Shown: positions 7,487 through 14,710 of the stretch, one piece after another
How positions within the stretch are numbered: the stretch's first letter is position 1
Layout: the number at the start of each line of letters is the position of its first letter
From: Leptospira ellisii
GTDB taxonomy: Bacteria > Spirochaetota > Leptospiria > Leptospirales > Leptospiraceae
Reading direction: 5' to 3'
Assembly (NCBI RefSeq): GCF_002811955.1
Contig: NZ_NPEF01000045.1
Span: 1 to 21,664, forward strand
Length of the DNA stretch: 21,664 nt
Made by a program: the position numbers and the translations under genes
The notes under the pieces: model-generated
What the model was told of the DNA's origin: nothing
Seen by the model: the letters and a program-made list of their open reading frames with translations, nothing else
Databases searched by the model: none

Positions 7487-8946
7487 TTCTTCTTTTTATC
7501 CGCTTCGGAACTTTCCGTCTCGTTTCCGCCGGAACCCGATCCCGGATCGGCGGCCGGGGCGGAAGGAACCGCGCTCTCCGCCGGTTTAGGAAGTTTGACC
7601 CTTTGTCCGTCTTTTAATTCGTTCAATTCCGAAACGGCGACGTAACGTCCCACTTCGAGATTCCCCACGACTTCCGCAAGATCTCCTTCTTCCTTGATAA
7701 TCTCGACTTCCGTTCCGAACAGACGTCCTTCTTCGTTCGCGGTGAAAACGGTCGCCTTTTTTCCTTCCTTGCTTTTGATCAGGGCCTTGATCGGAATCTG
7801 AAACGACAACTTCTTCACGTCTTCCTGAAGTATATGCCCTCGCGTAAACATACCCGGCTTCAGAAGTTTTTTATCGTTTTGGGCGAGAACCTTCACTTCC
7901 ACCGTTCTACTTTGCGGATCCACGATCGGGCTGATGATGTAAACCTTTCCTTCGAACTCCTGCCCCGGATACGCGTCGATGATGAAGTTCACCTTCTGAT
8001 CCTTTTTTAAACGCCAAAGTTCGGATTCGCTTACGTTGAATTTCAAGATCACCTTCGCCGTATCTACGACGATATAAAGCGCTTCCCCTTCCTTGACCGC
8101 CTCGCCCTGTTCCTTGATTCTGGAGGCGATGGTCCCGGTCAAAGGACTTCTGATTTTCGCTTCCTTCAGAAGAAGTTCCGTGGATTCCATATTCTTAAGC
8201 GTGGATTTAAGATTCGCCTCCGACATATCGAACTCCGCGCTTTCGATCATCGTATTGAGTTTGATATAAGCGTCCTTTAAACCTGCTTTGGTTTTCGGCA
8301 TAGGAATATTAGCTTTTTTTAAATCTTCCGGTCTGTATCCGAGCTGAAGACTGGCCAGGTTTTTCTCCGCCTTAAACAGGGAGATGTTGGCGGAATTCAA
8401 GGAGGTCTCCACCGATTTCAATTCCGTCTCGGAGACGGCTCCGGCTTCGTTCAATTTTTTCTTGTTTTCCGCGCTTCGTAAAAGATTATTCCGGATCTCC
8501 CTCGAATCCCGCACGTCCGCTTCCGCCTTTTCGATGTTGGCAAGCTCCCTTTCCACCCTTTGTTTCGCGATGAAAAGTTTCGCGGATGCGAGATCCCTTT
8601 GACGGGTCTGAACTTCGACGCTCGCCTTATCCTTGGACAACTGGATCTCCAGATTGAGGGTTTCCATCTGGGCGAGCACGTCGCCTGCGACGACGCTATC
8701 CCCTTCTTCCTTAAAGTATTGTTTGATTCTCCCTAAAATTTTGGAGGTCACCTCGGCCTTTTTAAAAAAGGAAACCGAACCCAAAACCTTCAAACCGGAA
8801 CTGGATTCGCTCAACTCGATTTTGGCCAGCTTGATCCGATCCTCAAGAGCGGGCGTCTCGTCCTTTTTCGCGCCCTTTTTACAATTCCAAACGAAGAATA
8901 CAAAAAGAAGAATCCATACATATTTAAACCGAAATCCGTTTTCCAT
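7483..8946 (-). CDS. RND efflux periplasmic adaptor (membrane fusion lipoprotein)
   Basis: Adaptor that links an inner-membrane RND pump to an outer-membrane TolC channel. It is 487 residues, long for the family. A hydrophobic N-terminus ends in the lipobox VWNC, so Cys22 is probably lipidated. The first barrel-sandwich half (about 62-102, SKILGRIKQYFKEEGDSVV) leads into a long helical hairpin (about 103-265) whose tip LNEAGAVSETELKS matches the TolC-contacting region of adaptors. The second half (KIRSPLTGTIASRIKEQGEAV) and the beta-barrel/membrane-proximal domains (SRTVEVKVLAQ, LKPGMFTRG) follow. The last 35 residues are a Pro/Ala/Gly/Ser-rich disordered tail. The ATG has a good ribosome site on the minus strand (AGAGGAAA, about 6 bases before it). 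It starts 13 bases after the TolC gene ends, so it is the third gene of the minus operon. Its probable partners are the two RND pumps of the divergent operon. Confidence 0.92.
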   Translation of the reverse strand: MENGFRFKYVWILLFVFFVWNCKKGAKKDETPALEDRIKLAKIELSESSSGLKVLGSVSFFKKAEVTSKILGRIKQYFKEEGDSVVAGDVLAQMETLNLEIQLSKDKASVEVQTRQRDLASAKLFIAKQRVERELANIEKAEADVRDSREIRNNLLRSAENKKKLNEAGAVSETELKSVETSLNSANISLFKAEKNLASLQLGYRPEDLKKANIPMPKTKAGLKDAYIKLNTMIESAEFDMSEANLKSTLKNMESTELLLKEAKIRSPLTGTIASRIKEQGEAVKEGEALYIVVDTAKVILKFNVSESELWRLKKDQKVNFIIDAYPGQEFEGKVYIISPIVDPQSRTVEVKVLAQNDKKLLKPGMFTRGHILQEDVKKLSFQIPIKALIKSKEGKKATVFTANEEGRLFGTEVEIIKEEGDLAEVVGNLEVGRYVAVSELNELKDGQRVKLPKPAESAVPSAPAADPGSGSGGNETESSEADKKKN

Positions 8947-8959
8947 TTTAGTTTTCCTC

Positions 8960-10387
8960 TTATTGTAATTCGAACAGATGCAGATCGTCCAGATTCAAAC
9001 CGGTGGACAATTCCATTTGGGCGATGGCGTTTAAATACTTCAAACGGGCGCCGATCTGCGCGTTTTTCGCCTCCAAAAAGCGGATTTCCGTCTCCGCCAA
9101 TTGAGGGCGCGTCGCCTCGCCGAGTTTCACCTGCAATTCCTGGATTTGAAGTCTTTTTTCGAATATTACGATATTCTCATCCGCTTGCTTCATGGCCTGC
9201 CAGCTGATGTTCAGACCCCGGAGCGATTTGCGGATCTCCGTTTCTATGATGTCACCCAGCTGTTTACTCGCGATTTTGGCCTGATACGCGTCGATCCCCG
9301 TGGAGACGATCTGTCTTTTATAACTCAGCTGATCGTATATCGAAACGGTGGTGGAAGAAGAAAGCGATCGGTCCGTATCGTCCCGTCTTGAGACGAAGTT
9401 GGAGGAATCGGTGACCTGATTTGGCCCCAACAACATCGAAATCCGGAAGTTCAACCCCCATTCCGGTTGTCTCGGAGGATATTCTGCGCCGGAATAACCG
9501 TAAAAACCGCCCAAAGACACGGTAGGAATATAAAACGACTTCGCATAACGATGTTGGGACTCCGTCTGAAGTTCCTTAGCCTTCGCACGGTCGAAATCGA
9601 CCCTGTATTTCCGGGCGAGCGAGATGAGATTCATCTCCTGAAGTTCCACGAAATTGTATTTAACGGAATTCAAAAGGTCGCCCTTCAATTCCAATTCGCT
9701 GTTGGCCTGAAGACGGAGAAGAATCTTAAAATCCTCGAGAAGGTTGTTGTATTCGATCCTCGCGTTCTCGTATTGGATTTTGATTTCGTTCAGACGGTTT
9801 TCCACTTCCAGAATCCGGATCACCGTACTTTCACCGAGTTCCAATTCCCGTTTGCCCAATTCCAGCTGCTGTTTCTGTCTTTGGATCGAACGTTCGTAGA
9901 CTTCGATCGCCGATTTACGACTGAGAATTTCGTAGAATTTGGATCTGATTTTAAACCGAAGTTCGTTCAACGCCAGACGGAGATCGTATTTCGCCAGAGC
10001 GAGATCGCTCATCGCCGCGTCCAACGCCAGGGAACGTCTTCCTCCGTCGAAGATCACTTGATCGATGTTCAAACTCAAACGCTGATTGCGGCTGTCGTCC
10101 GCATTGGTCACCACGTTCTGCGAACGGTCCCAACGCACCGTAGCGGTCGGAAAATAAGCCCTCCAGTTTTCGTTGAGAAGCAGACGTTTGATCTGCTGTT
10201 GCGAACTGATCAGACGGATTTCCGGACTATTCTCGATGCCCAGCTTCTCCGCGGCGACGATGTCTAAAATCATCTTTTCCCTTGCATTCAAGGAACTTCC
10301 GAAAAGGAATAAAACGATCCAGGCGCTTACGGTTAACGGTCTTTTATAAAATATATTTCCTGGAAAACGGCACGCCACCTCGAACAA
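8960..10387 (-). CDS. TolC-family outer-membrane efflux channel
   Basis: Outer-membrane factor that forms the exit duct of the tripartite pump. The protein has 475 residues, normal for the family, with a signal peptide ending near SSLNA (about 31-35). It has the two-fold repeat of the family: long helices rich in Leu, Glu, Arg and Gln, a strand region YFPTATVRWDRSQN with VIFDGGRRSLALDAA after it in the first half, and SFYIPTVSLGGFYGYSG in the second. It ends with the usual helix (ETEIRFLEAKNAQIGARLKYLNAIAQMELSTGLNL). The reported start is a TTG at 10385-10387, preceded by GAGGGAG at a short distance; a GTG at 10378 is an alternative, and both retain the signal peptide. It lies 31 bases after the upstream lipoprotein gene and 13 bases before the adaptor gene, so the three are probably co-transcribed. 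Confidence 0.93.
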   Translation of the reverse strand: MFEVACRFPGNIFYKRPLTVSAWIVLFLFGSSLNAREKMILDIVAAEKLGIENSPEIRLISSQQQIKRLLLNENWRAYFPTATVRWDRSQNVVTNADDSRNQRLSLNIDQVIFDGGRRSLALDAAMSDLALAKYDLRLALNELRFKIRSKFYEILSRKSAIEVYERSIQRQKQQLELGKRELELGESTVIRILEVENRLNEIKIQYENARIEYNNLLEDFKILLRLQANSELELKGDLLNSVKYNFVELQEMNLISLARKYRVDFDRAKAKELQTESQHRYAKSFYIPTVSLGGFYGYSGAEYPPRQPEWGLNFRISMLLGPNQVTDSSNFVSRRDDTDRSLSSSTTVSIYDQLSYKRQIVSTGIDAYQAKIASKQLGDIIETEIRKSLRGLNISWQAMKQADENIVIFEKRLQIQELQVKLGEATRPQLAETEIRFLEAKNAQIGARLKYLNAIAQMELSTGLNLDDLHLFELQ

Positions 10388-10418
10388 TCACTCCCTCGAA
10401 CTCGGATAAAACACTCGT

Positions 10419-11075
10419 TTATCTTTTTTTACTTCGAACCAAATCGGAAATCCTGTTCGCAAACACCCGGGCCACTTCGGAACTGTTGTCGTATAACTCC
10501 AAAGGCGAGCTCCCTATGAATTGCATCTGAACCACTTGCGATCCGTTCTTACTATATACATATACGATAATGCCCGAACTCTGGACAGGATCCAAAAAAT
10601 TTCCCGCTTTCGTTTCGTGCACGAAACCGGTGATCACGTAATCCGCGCTTGTAGCGACGGATATTTCCTTCACTTGATCCGGACTCAAAAGATACGAAGT
10701 GTTCTGTTTTTGGGAAACGGAAACGATGGAAGCGTTCGCATTCGCGCCGGCCTGCTGCATCATATCCGGCGTTTTCGTGGAAAGATCCGAGTTTACGATC
10801 GTTCCCTTCAGCCCGTTTTTATGAAGAAAGAAAAGAAGATTATCGGAAAACACGGAGGATATTATGTCCGGTTGATTGGAGGACTTGGAGAGAAATCTAA
10901 CGATGCCGATTTGACTTCCACTGACGAGCGCCGACGAATCGACTTCCGATAACGTGATGGTATACGTTAAGTCGTGATACAACCGCATCGACTGCGTGCA
11001 CCCGTTTATAAAAAGCGCATAAAAAAGCGCCGGGAACATAAACTTTGAAAGTAATCGAAAACGAATATTTAACAT
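10419..11075 (-). CDS. CsgG/LpoB-like predicted lipoprotein
   Basis: A 218-residue lipoprotein: basic N-terminus (NIRFRLLSK), hydrophobic run and lipobox LFINGC (Cys26). The ATG at 11073-11075 is preferred over the longer ORF start at 11171 because AAGAGAG precedes it and the signal peptide follows directly. The mature part is alternating alpha/beta: VSGSQIGIVRFLSK, a helix (SSVFSDNLLFFLHKNG), SPDQVKEISVATSADYVITGFV, then strands (SGIIVYVYSKNG, QVVQMQFIG) and a C-terminal helix. The order and the ADYVITG-type motif recall the CsgG/LpoB/FlgO/TolB N-domain fold, in which outer-membrane lipoproteins activate or assemble envelope machines. That fold assignment is by pattern only. It is first in the minus operon, so it may help place or activate the channel. 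An alternative is an unrelated Leptospira-specific lipoprotein. Confidence 0.75.
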   Translation of the reverse strand: MLNIRFRLLSKFMFPALFYALFINGCTQSMRLYHDLTYTITLSEVDSSALVSGSQIGIVRFLSKSSNQPDIISSVFSDNLLFFLHKNGLKGTIVNSDLSTKTPDMMQQAGANANASIVSVSQKQNTSYLLSPDQVKEISVATSADYVITGFVHETKAGNFLDPVQSSGIIVYVYSKNGSQVVQMQFIGSSPLELYDNSSEVARVFANRISDLVRSKKR

Positions 11076-11116
11076 AATCTCTCTTATGGATATTTGTATT
11101 TTCGGAGATGAAAAAA

Positions 11117-11144
11117 CTATTATTGAGCGCGTTAATAAGTTCAA
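11117..11144 (-). promoter_or_regulatory. Candidate promoter of the minus lipoprotein-TolC-adaptor operon
   Basis: On the minus strand TTGAAC (11144-11139) is followed after 16 bases by TAATAG (11122-11117), leaving a leader of about 35-40 bases before the ATG at 11075. This is a reasonable sigma-70-type match. Confidence 0.4.
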
Positions 11145-11279
11145 TGCTTCAAATGTATCCTGAAAAATCAAGAAAGAGAAATTAATACGAATAAAATGTT
11201 AATTCAAGGTCTAAAAGATTGACTTTTTTCCGACTAAATTGGCTTTCTGTTTTAACAAGAAGGATATAAGAAACGAAAG

Positions 11280-11837
11280 ATGAAAAGAAATACAGCCAAG
11301 TTATGCCTGCTCTTATTGTCTATATTGATTCTTAGTAATTGTTCCAAGCGTAAGGAGAGCGAACTCTTGAATGATGCAGAGAAACAAAACGCATACGGAA
11401 TCGGAGCCTTACAATTAGGAGATTACGAGAAGGCGGAGGAATACTTTAAGGAAGCTCATCGTTTGAATCCCAAAGAACCTAACTACGCAAACAACGTAGG
11501 AGTCACTTTGATTCCGCGCAATCGTTTCGAACAAGCGATCGTTTATTTCTCCAAGGCGGTCGAAATCGATCCCAACTTTCAGAGAGGATACTTCAATCTC
11601 GGTGTCGCTTATCAAAATCTTCAGAAAAACGCGGAAGCGCTGCGCTATTACGAAAAGGCGGTTTCCATCCCCGGAACGATGCCGGAAATATATTTCAATT
11701 TGGGAATCATAAACACTCGGCTGAACAAAAAAGCCGAAGCGAAAAAGAATTACGAAACCTTTATAAAGGAAGCTCCTCCCCAATTCGGGCAACAGATCAA
11801 GGACGCATACACGAAAATCAAGGAGTTGGGCGTTTGA
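11280..11837 (+). CDS. TPR lipoprotein, first gene of the plus operon
   Basis: A 185-residue lipoprotein with signal MKRNTAKLCLLLL and lipobox LSNC (Cys21). The rest is made of about four tetratricopeptide repeats. The clearest are YGIGALQLGDYEKAEEYFKE (about 39-58), NNVGVTLIPRNRFEQAIVYF (about 72-91), YFNLGVAYQNLQKNAEALRY (about 106-125) and YFNLGIINTRLNKKAEAKKN (about 140-159), each followed by a Pro-containing turn such as NPKEP or DPNF. TPR lipoproteins usually act as periplasmic protein-protein scaffolds. It opens a plus-strand run of seven genes reaching the window edge; the 204-base gap to the divergent lipoprotein gene must hold the promoters. The next gene's start overlaps its stop (TTGA). 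Confidence 0.9.
   Translation: MKRNTAKLCLLLLSILILSNCSKRKESELLNDAEKQNAYGIGALQLGDYEKAEEYFKEAHRLNPKEPNYANNVGVTLIPRNRFEQAIVYFSKAVEIDPNFQRGYFNLGVAYQNLQKNAEALRYYEKAVSIPGTMPEIYFNLGIINTRLNKKAEAKKNYETFIKEAPPQFGQQIKDAYTKIKELGV
11820..11825 (+). promoter_or_regulatory. Ribosome binding site AAGGAG deciding a TTG start
   Basis: A perfect Shine-Dalgarno match inside the end of the TPR gene, 8 bases before the TTG at 11834. It fixes the start of the downstream lipoprotein as TTG and its overlap with the preceding stop. Confidence 0.7.
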
Positions 11838-12478
11838 AACATACGATTTGGGCTCCAATTTGCCTGTTTTTATCATTCTGCGGCGGCTCGATCGATCTGG
11901 AAAAATTCGCATCTTCCAGAACCGGAGACAGAAAGGGAACTCCGGCTTTGTTTTATCTGAACGAGGCCGAATTCTCCGCGAAAAACTTCCGTAAGGAATT
12001 CTTCTTCGAAAGAAAACATATCGCGGGCAAATTCGAGCCGGTCACCCCCGAGGAGATAGAGGCCGAACTGCAGAGATACATAGAGGAAAGCATTTTGTTA
12101 AACGAAGCGATAGCGAAAACGGACCTCAACTCGGCCGAAGCGCAGAAATACCTCTGGCCCTTCATACGCAAAGCGGTCATTTCGTATTATTTATCCAAGG
12201 AATCGGGAGAATTCGACGTCGCCGAAAATTCGAGCGAAGTGGAAGTCTCCGACGAGTTGATCGACAAGTTCTACTCGCAAAACAAGGAATTGATGAAGGA
12301 AAAAAATCCGGCGGAAATCAAAAAGAAACTCAAGAACACCGCCATCCTGCTGAAGGTGAGGGAACAAATCTCGCTCTCGCAGGAAAAAAAGAAAATCATC
12401 ATCGGAAAGATGAGACAAAGCAACAAGGTGCGGATCGTTCAAAAGGAAGTGTTTACCGAAGAATTGTATGAAAAGTAA
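11834..12478 (+). CDS. SurA-like chaperone lipoprotein without a PPIase domain
   Basis: A 214-residue lipoprotein that starts with TTG (11834), supported by AAGGAG 8 bases upstream. Its hydrophobic signal ends in the lipobox LSFC (Cys16). The mature protein resembles the helical chaperone parts of SurA/PrsA-type isomerases. Residues about 42-122 (NEAEFSAKNFRKEFF, TPEEIEAELQRYIEESILLNEA) match their N-terminal helices. VSDELIDKFYSQNKELM matches the segment that normally precedes the isomerase domain. The C-terminal basic helix and strand (KIIIGKMRQSNKVRIV) match the usual end. The parvulin domain normally between these last parts is absent. It probably holds exported or outer-membrane clients of the neighbouring machine. 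The family link is by pattern, not search. It overlaps the TPR genes on both sides. Confidence 0.82.
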   Translation: MKHTIWAPICLFLSFCGGSIDLEKFASSRTGDRKGTPALFYLNEAEFSAKNFRKEFFFERKHIAGKFEPVTPEEIEAELQRYIEESILLNEAIAKTDLNSAEAQKYLWPFIRKAVISYYLSKESGEFDVAENSSEVEVSDELIDKFYSQNKELMKEKNPAEIKKKLKNTAILLKVREQISLSQEKKKIIIGKMRQSNKVRIVQKEVFTEELYEK

Positions 12479-13127
12479 TCCCGCAAGAATTACGAACAAG
12501 ACGAAAACGATGATCGATATGAAAATCAAATACGGAAAACTGCGGCTTTTCACTCTGCCGATTTGTTTTTCGATCTTATTCTCCTCCGTCCTTTTCTGCA
12601 AAAAGGACGAACAGGTCGTTTTAGAAACTTTCCAAAAAGGAAAAAAGGAATACGTATCCCGCAACTTGGAAAAGGCCGCGGACTTTTTTCAACAAGTCAC
12701 GGAAGAAGATAAGGACTTTTTACCGGGATATATCATGCTTGGCAAAAGTCATTTTTTCCTCGGCCATCTTAAGGAATCGGAGGAGACGTTTCAAAAAGGT
12801 TTATCCAAGTTTCCCGGCAACTCGACCATACGCTTTTGGTTGGCGAGAATTCACATGTTGCAGGAGGGAAAGTTGGAGGAAGCCAAAAAGGAATTAGAGT
12901 TCATCTTGGAAACTGAAGAATCCTTTTTCGACGCGCACTATTACTTGGGAAAAATATATGAAAAAGAGGGAATGTTGAAGGAGGCTTTGATCGAGTACAA
13001 CCGGGCCAAGATGATCAAGATCGGATTCGATAAGATCCATCGCGATCTCGGAAAATTGTACGAGGTGGCCGGGTTACCCGAAAAAGCGGCTTTGGAAAAA
13101 AGTCTCCTCGTCGAAAAAGCGGAATGA
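12468..13127 (+). CDS. Second TPR lipoprotein
   Basis: A 219-residue protein with three or four tetratricopeptide-like repeats after a lipobox ending VLFC (Cys44 from the first ATG). Examples are FQKGKKEYVSRNLEKAADFF, YIMLGKSHFFLGHLKESEET, IRFWLARIHMLQEGKLEEAK and HYYLGKIYEKEGMLKEALIE. The first ATG (12468) overlaps the preceding gene by 11 bases but gives an unusually long polar N-terminus. The ATG at 12519 would give MKIKYGKLRLF, a normal lipoprotein signal with Cys27, and may be the true start. It is not a close copy of the first TPR lipoprotein. Probable role: periplasmic scaffold for the efflux/lipoprotein complex. Its stop overlaps the next start as ATGA. Confidence 0.87.
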   Translation: MKSNPARITNKTKTMIDMKIKYGKLRLFTLPICFSILFSSVLFCKKDEQVVLETFQKGKKEYVSRNLEKAADFFQQVTEEDKDFLPGYIMLGKSHFFLGHLKESEETFQKGLSKFPGNSTIRFWLARIHMLQEGKLEEAKKELEFILETEESFFDAHYYLGKIYEKEGMLKEALIEYNRAKMIKIGFDKIHRDLGKLYEVAGLPEKAALEKSLLVEKAE

Positions 13128-14710
13128 AAAAGGTAATTCAGTATTTCATACTATTCTCATGCTTATATTGTAACGCCGACTTAGGGGATTTAGGCGAAAA
13201 ACTCAAGTATCTAGGGTTGGCCAACGGCGGAGAATTCGAGGCTCCGACGGTCCTTGTGATCACCCCGGGTACGAACGAACAGAACGTTTCCGTCAATGGA
13301 GAAGTCTCGATTCTGTTTTCCCAACCCATGGACAAAAATTCCGTGGAAACCGGAATCACGCTGGGAGCCGTGGCGGGAGACAGCTCCGTCCGCTACATCT
13401 GGACTTCGGACATCCTTCTTAAAATCGTCCCGAAAACGTCTTTCACTTCCGGAAGAAGATACGAAATCCGCCTCAATCGAAACGTCGTCAAGGATCTCCG
13501 CGGAAACTTTATGTCGGAGAACTTCCTTTCCGTTTTTTACACCACAGGCTTCGGACCGCAGCCGTTCATAGCCGATTCCAATCCTCCCGTAGCCAATCAG
13601 ATCGTTTACGGTTTCGCGGTGGATTCCAATCCTTATATTCAATTTTCGGAACCTATGGATCGTATTAAAACCGCGGACGCGGTGTCAGTGACCGGCGGAC
13701 CGGCGATCTTCGTCAAACAATGGAGCGCCGATTCCACTCGATTGACCCTGGCTCTTACGAAAAATCTTGATCCGTCCACCACTTATACCCTTAAGGTTCT
13801 GAGAACCGCGACCAATTCCGTGGGCAACGCTTTGGACAAGGATTACTCCATCCTCTTTTATACGGGAGTAGCATCATTAAATCCTTATATTCAAGATATA
13901 CAATGGGTTGACAGTACTGCTCCAAACCCGGCATGGCCGGTCCTTTTACCGGTTCCCGCGACCAATCCGTTGATGACCGGCGTTTCCAAAACGAGTGCGC
14001 TTCAATTCACCTTTTCCAAACCTATGGATCAAACCAAAACCCAGAACGCGATCCAATTCACACCGTCGATTCCGGGACAGTTCACCTGGATTTCGACCAC
14101 GATTCTTAAATTTACTCCGACCGATAAAATGACGCAGGGAGCCACATACCGGTTGAACATCAATTCCTCGGCCACCGATACGGGAAATATGCCTCTGGAA
14201 AATTCGTTCATCATCGATTTTAAGATCGATAACGTACAGGACAGTGTTCCCGTCGACGTAACCGGTATCGTCAACAACTCCATCACGGCCCTATGTGCGG
14301 ATGCGGCTGACGGAAATGCGAATGCGCCTGTAATTCCCCCGAGTCAAAACACGGTATATAAGATATCGATCATTTCGACTTCCTGTTCTCTCAAGGATTA
14401 TACGTTCCGTTTCAACTTCAGCACGGCGGGAAACGTGCCGTTACGAACCTCGGGCGACAACGACATTTACAACCAGGTTTCCGTGTCTTACTTCTCGGGG
14501 GGCCCGAGCACCGGATCTCCGAATATCTTTTATAAGAACTACAATTGCGGTGGAACTTGCAACAGCGCGGGTTATTTCGAAGTGGGGATCAAAAACGTTC
14601 AAACAGGGACTCAATACAAACTTAGATTAAAAGGAGGAGCGAGCGGAATCAAAGACATAAACGACAATTACATGTCCAGCGATCTGATTTTCCTCTTCGA
14701 AAGACTATGA
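13124..14710 (+). CDS. Lipoprotein with three SbsA-type Ig-like domains (first paralogue)
   Basis: A 528-residue lipoprotein with lipobox LYC at Cys16. It has three consecutive SbsA-type Ig-like (Big_5) domains at about 40-142, 150-248 and 255-368, each marked by the typical strand FS-x-PMD (FSQPMDKNSV, FSEPMDRIKT, FSKPMDQTKT) and a later Y-x-L/I-x-L/V strand with a DxxGN-like turn. A C-terminal region (about 370-528) is different: it has four cysteines (391, 421, 475, 479, the last two as CGGTC) and ends GIKDINDNYMSSDLIFLF. Such domains are generally extracellular spacers or adhesive modules. The start overlaps the previous stop (ATGA), and its own stop overlaps the start of a paralogue with the same layout. 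It is probably anchored in the outer membrane, facing the periplasm or cell surface; the role in the operon is unknown. Confidence 0.9.
   Translation: MKKVIQYFILFSCLYCNADLGDLGEKLKYLGLANGGEFEAPTVLVITPGTNEQNVSVNGEVSILFSQPMDKNSVETGITLGAVAGDSSVRYIWTSDILLKIVPKTSFTSGRRYEIRLNRNVVKDLRGNFMSENFLSVFYTTGFGPQPFIADSNPPVANQIVYGFAVDSNPYIQFSEPMDRIKTADAVSVTGGPAIFVKQWSADSTRLTLALTKNLDPSTTYTLKVLRTATNSVGNALDKDYSILFYTGVASLNPYIQDIQWVDSTAPNPAWPVLLPVPATNPLMTGVSKTSALQFTFSKPMDQTKTQNAIQFTPSIPGQFTWISTTILKFTPTDKMTQGATYRLNINSSATDTGNMPLENSFIIDFKIDNVQDSVPVDVTGIVNNSITALCADAADGNANAPVIPPSQNTVYKISIISTSCSLKDYTFRFNFSTAGNVPLRTSGDNDIYNQVSVSYFSGGPSTGSPNIFYKNYNCGGTCNSAGYFEVGIKNVQTGTQYKLRLKGGASGIKDINDNYMSSDLIFLFERL

Noticed and set aside
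10419..11171. Start of the CsgG/LpoB-like lipoprotein at 11171
   Set aside because: It would put 32 non-signal residues before the lipoprotein signal; the ATG at 11075 has a ribosome site and the promoter candidate lies between the two.
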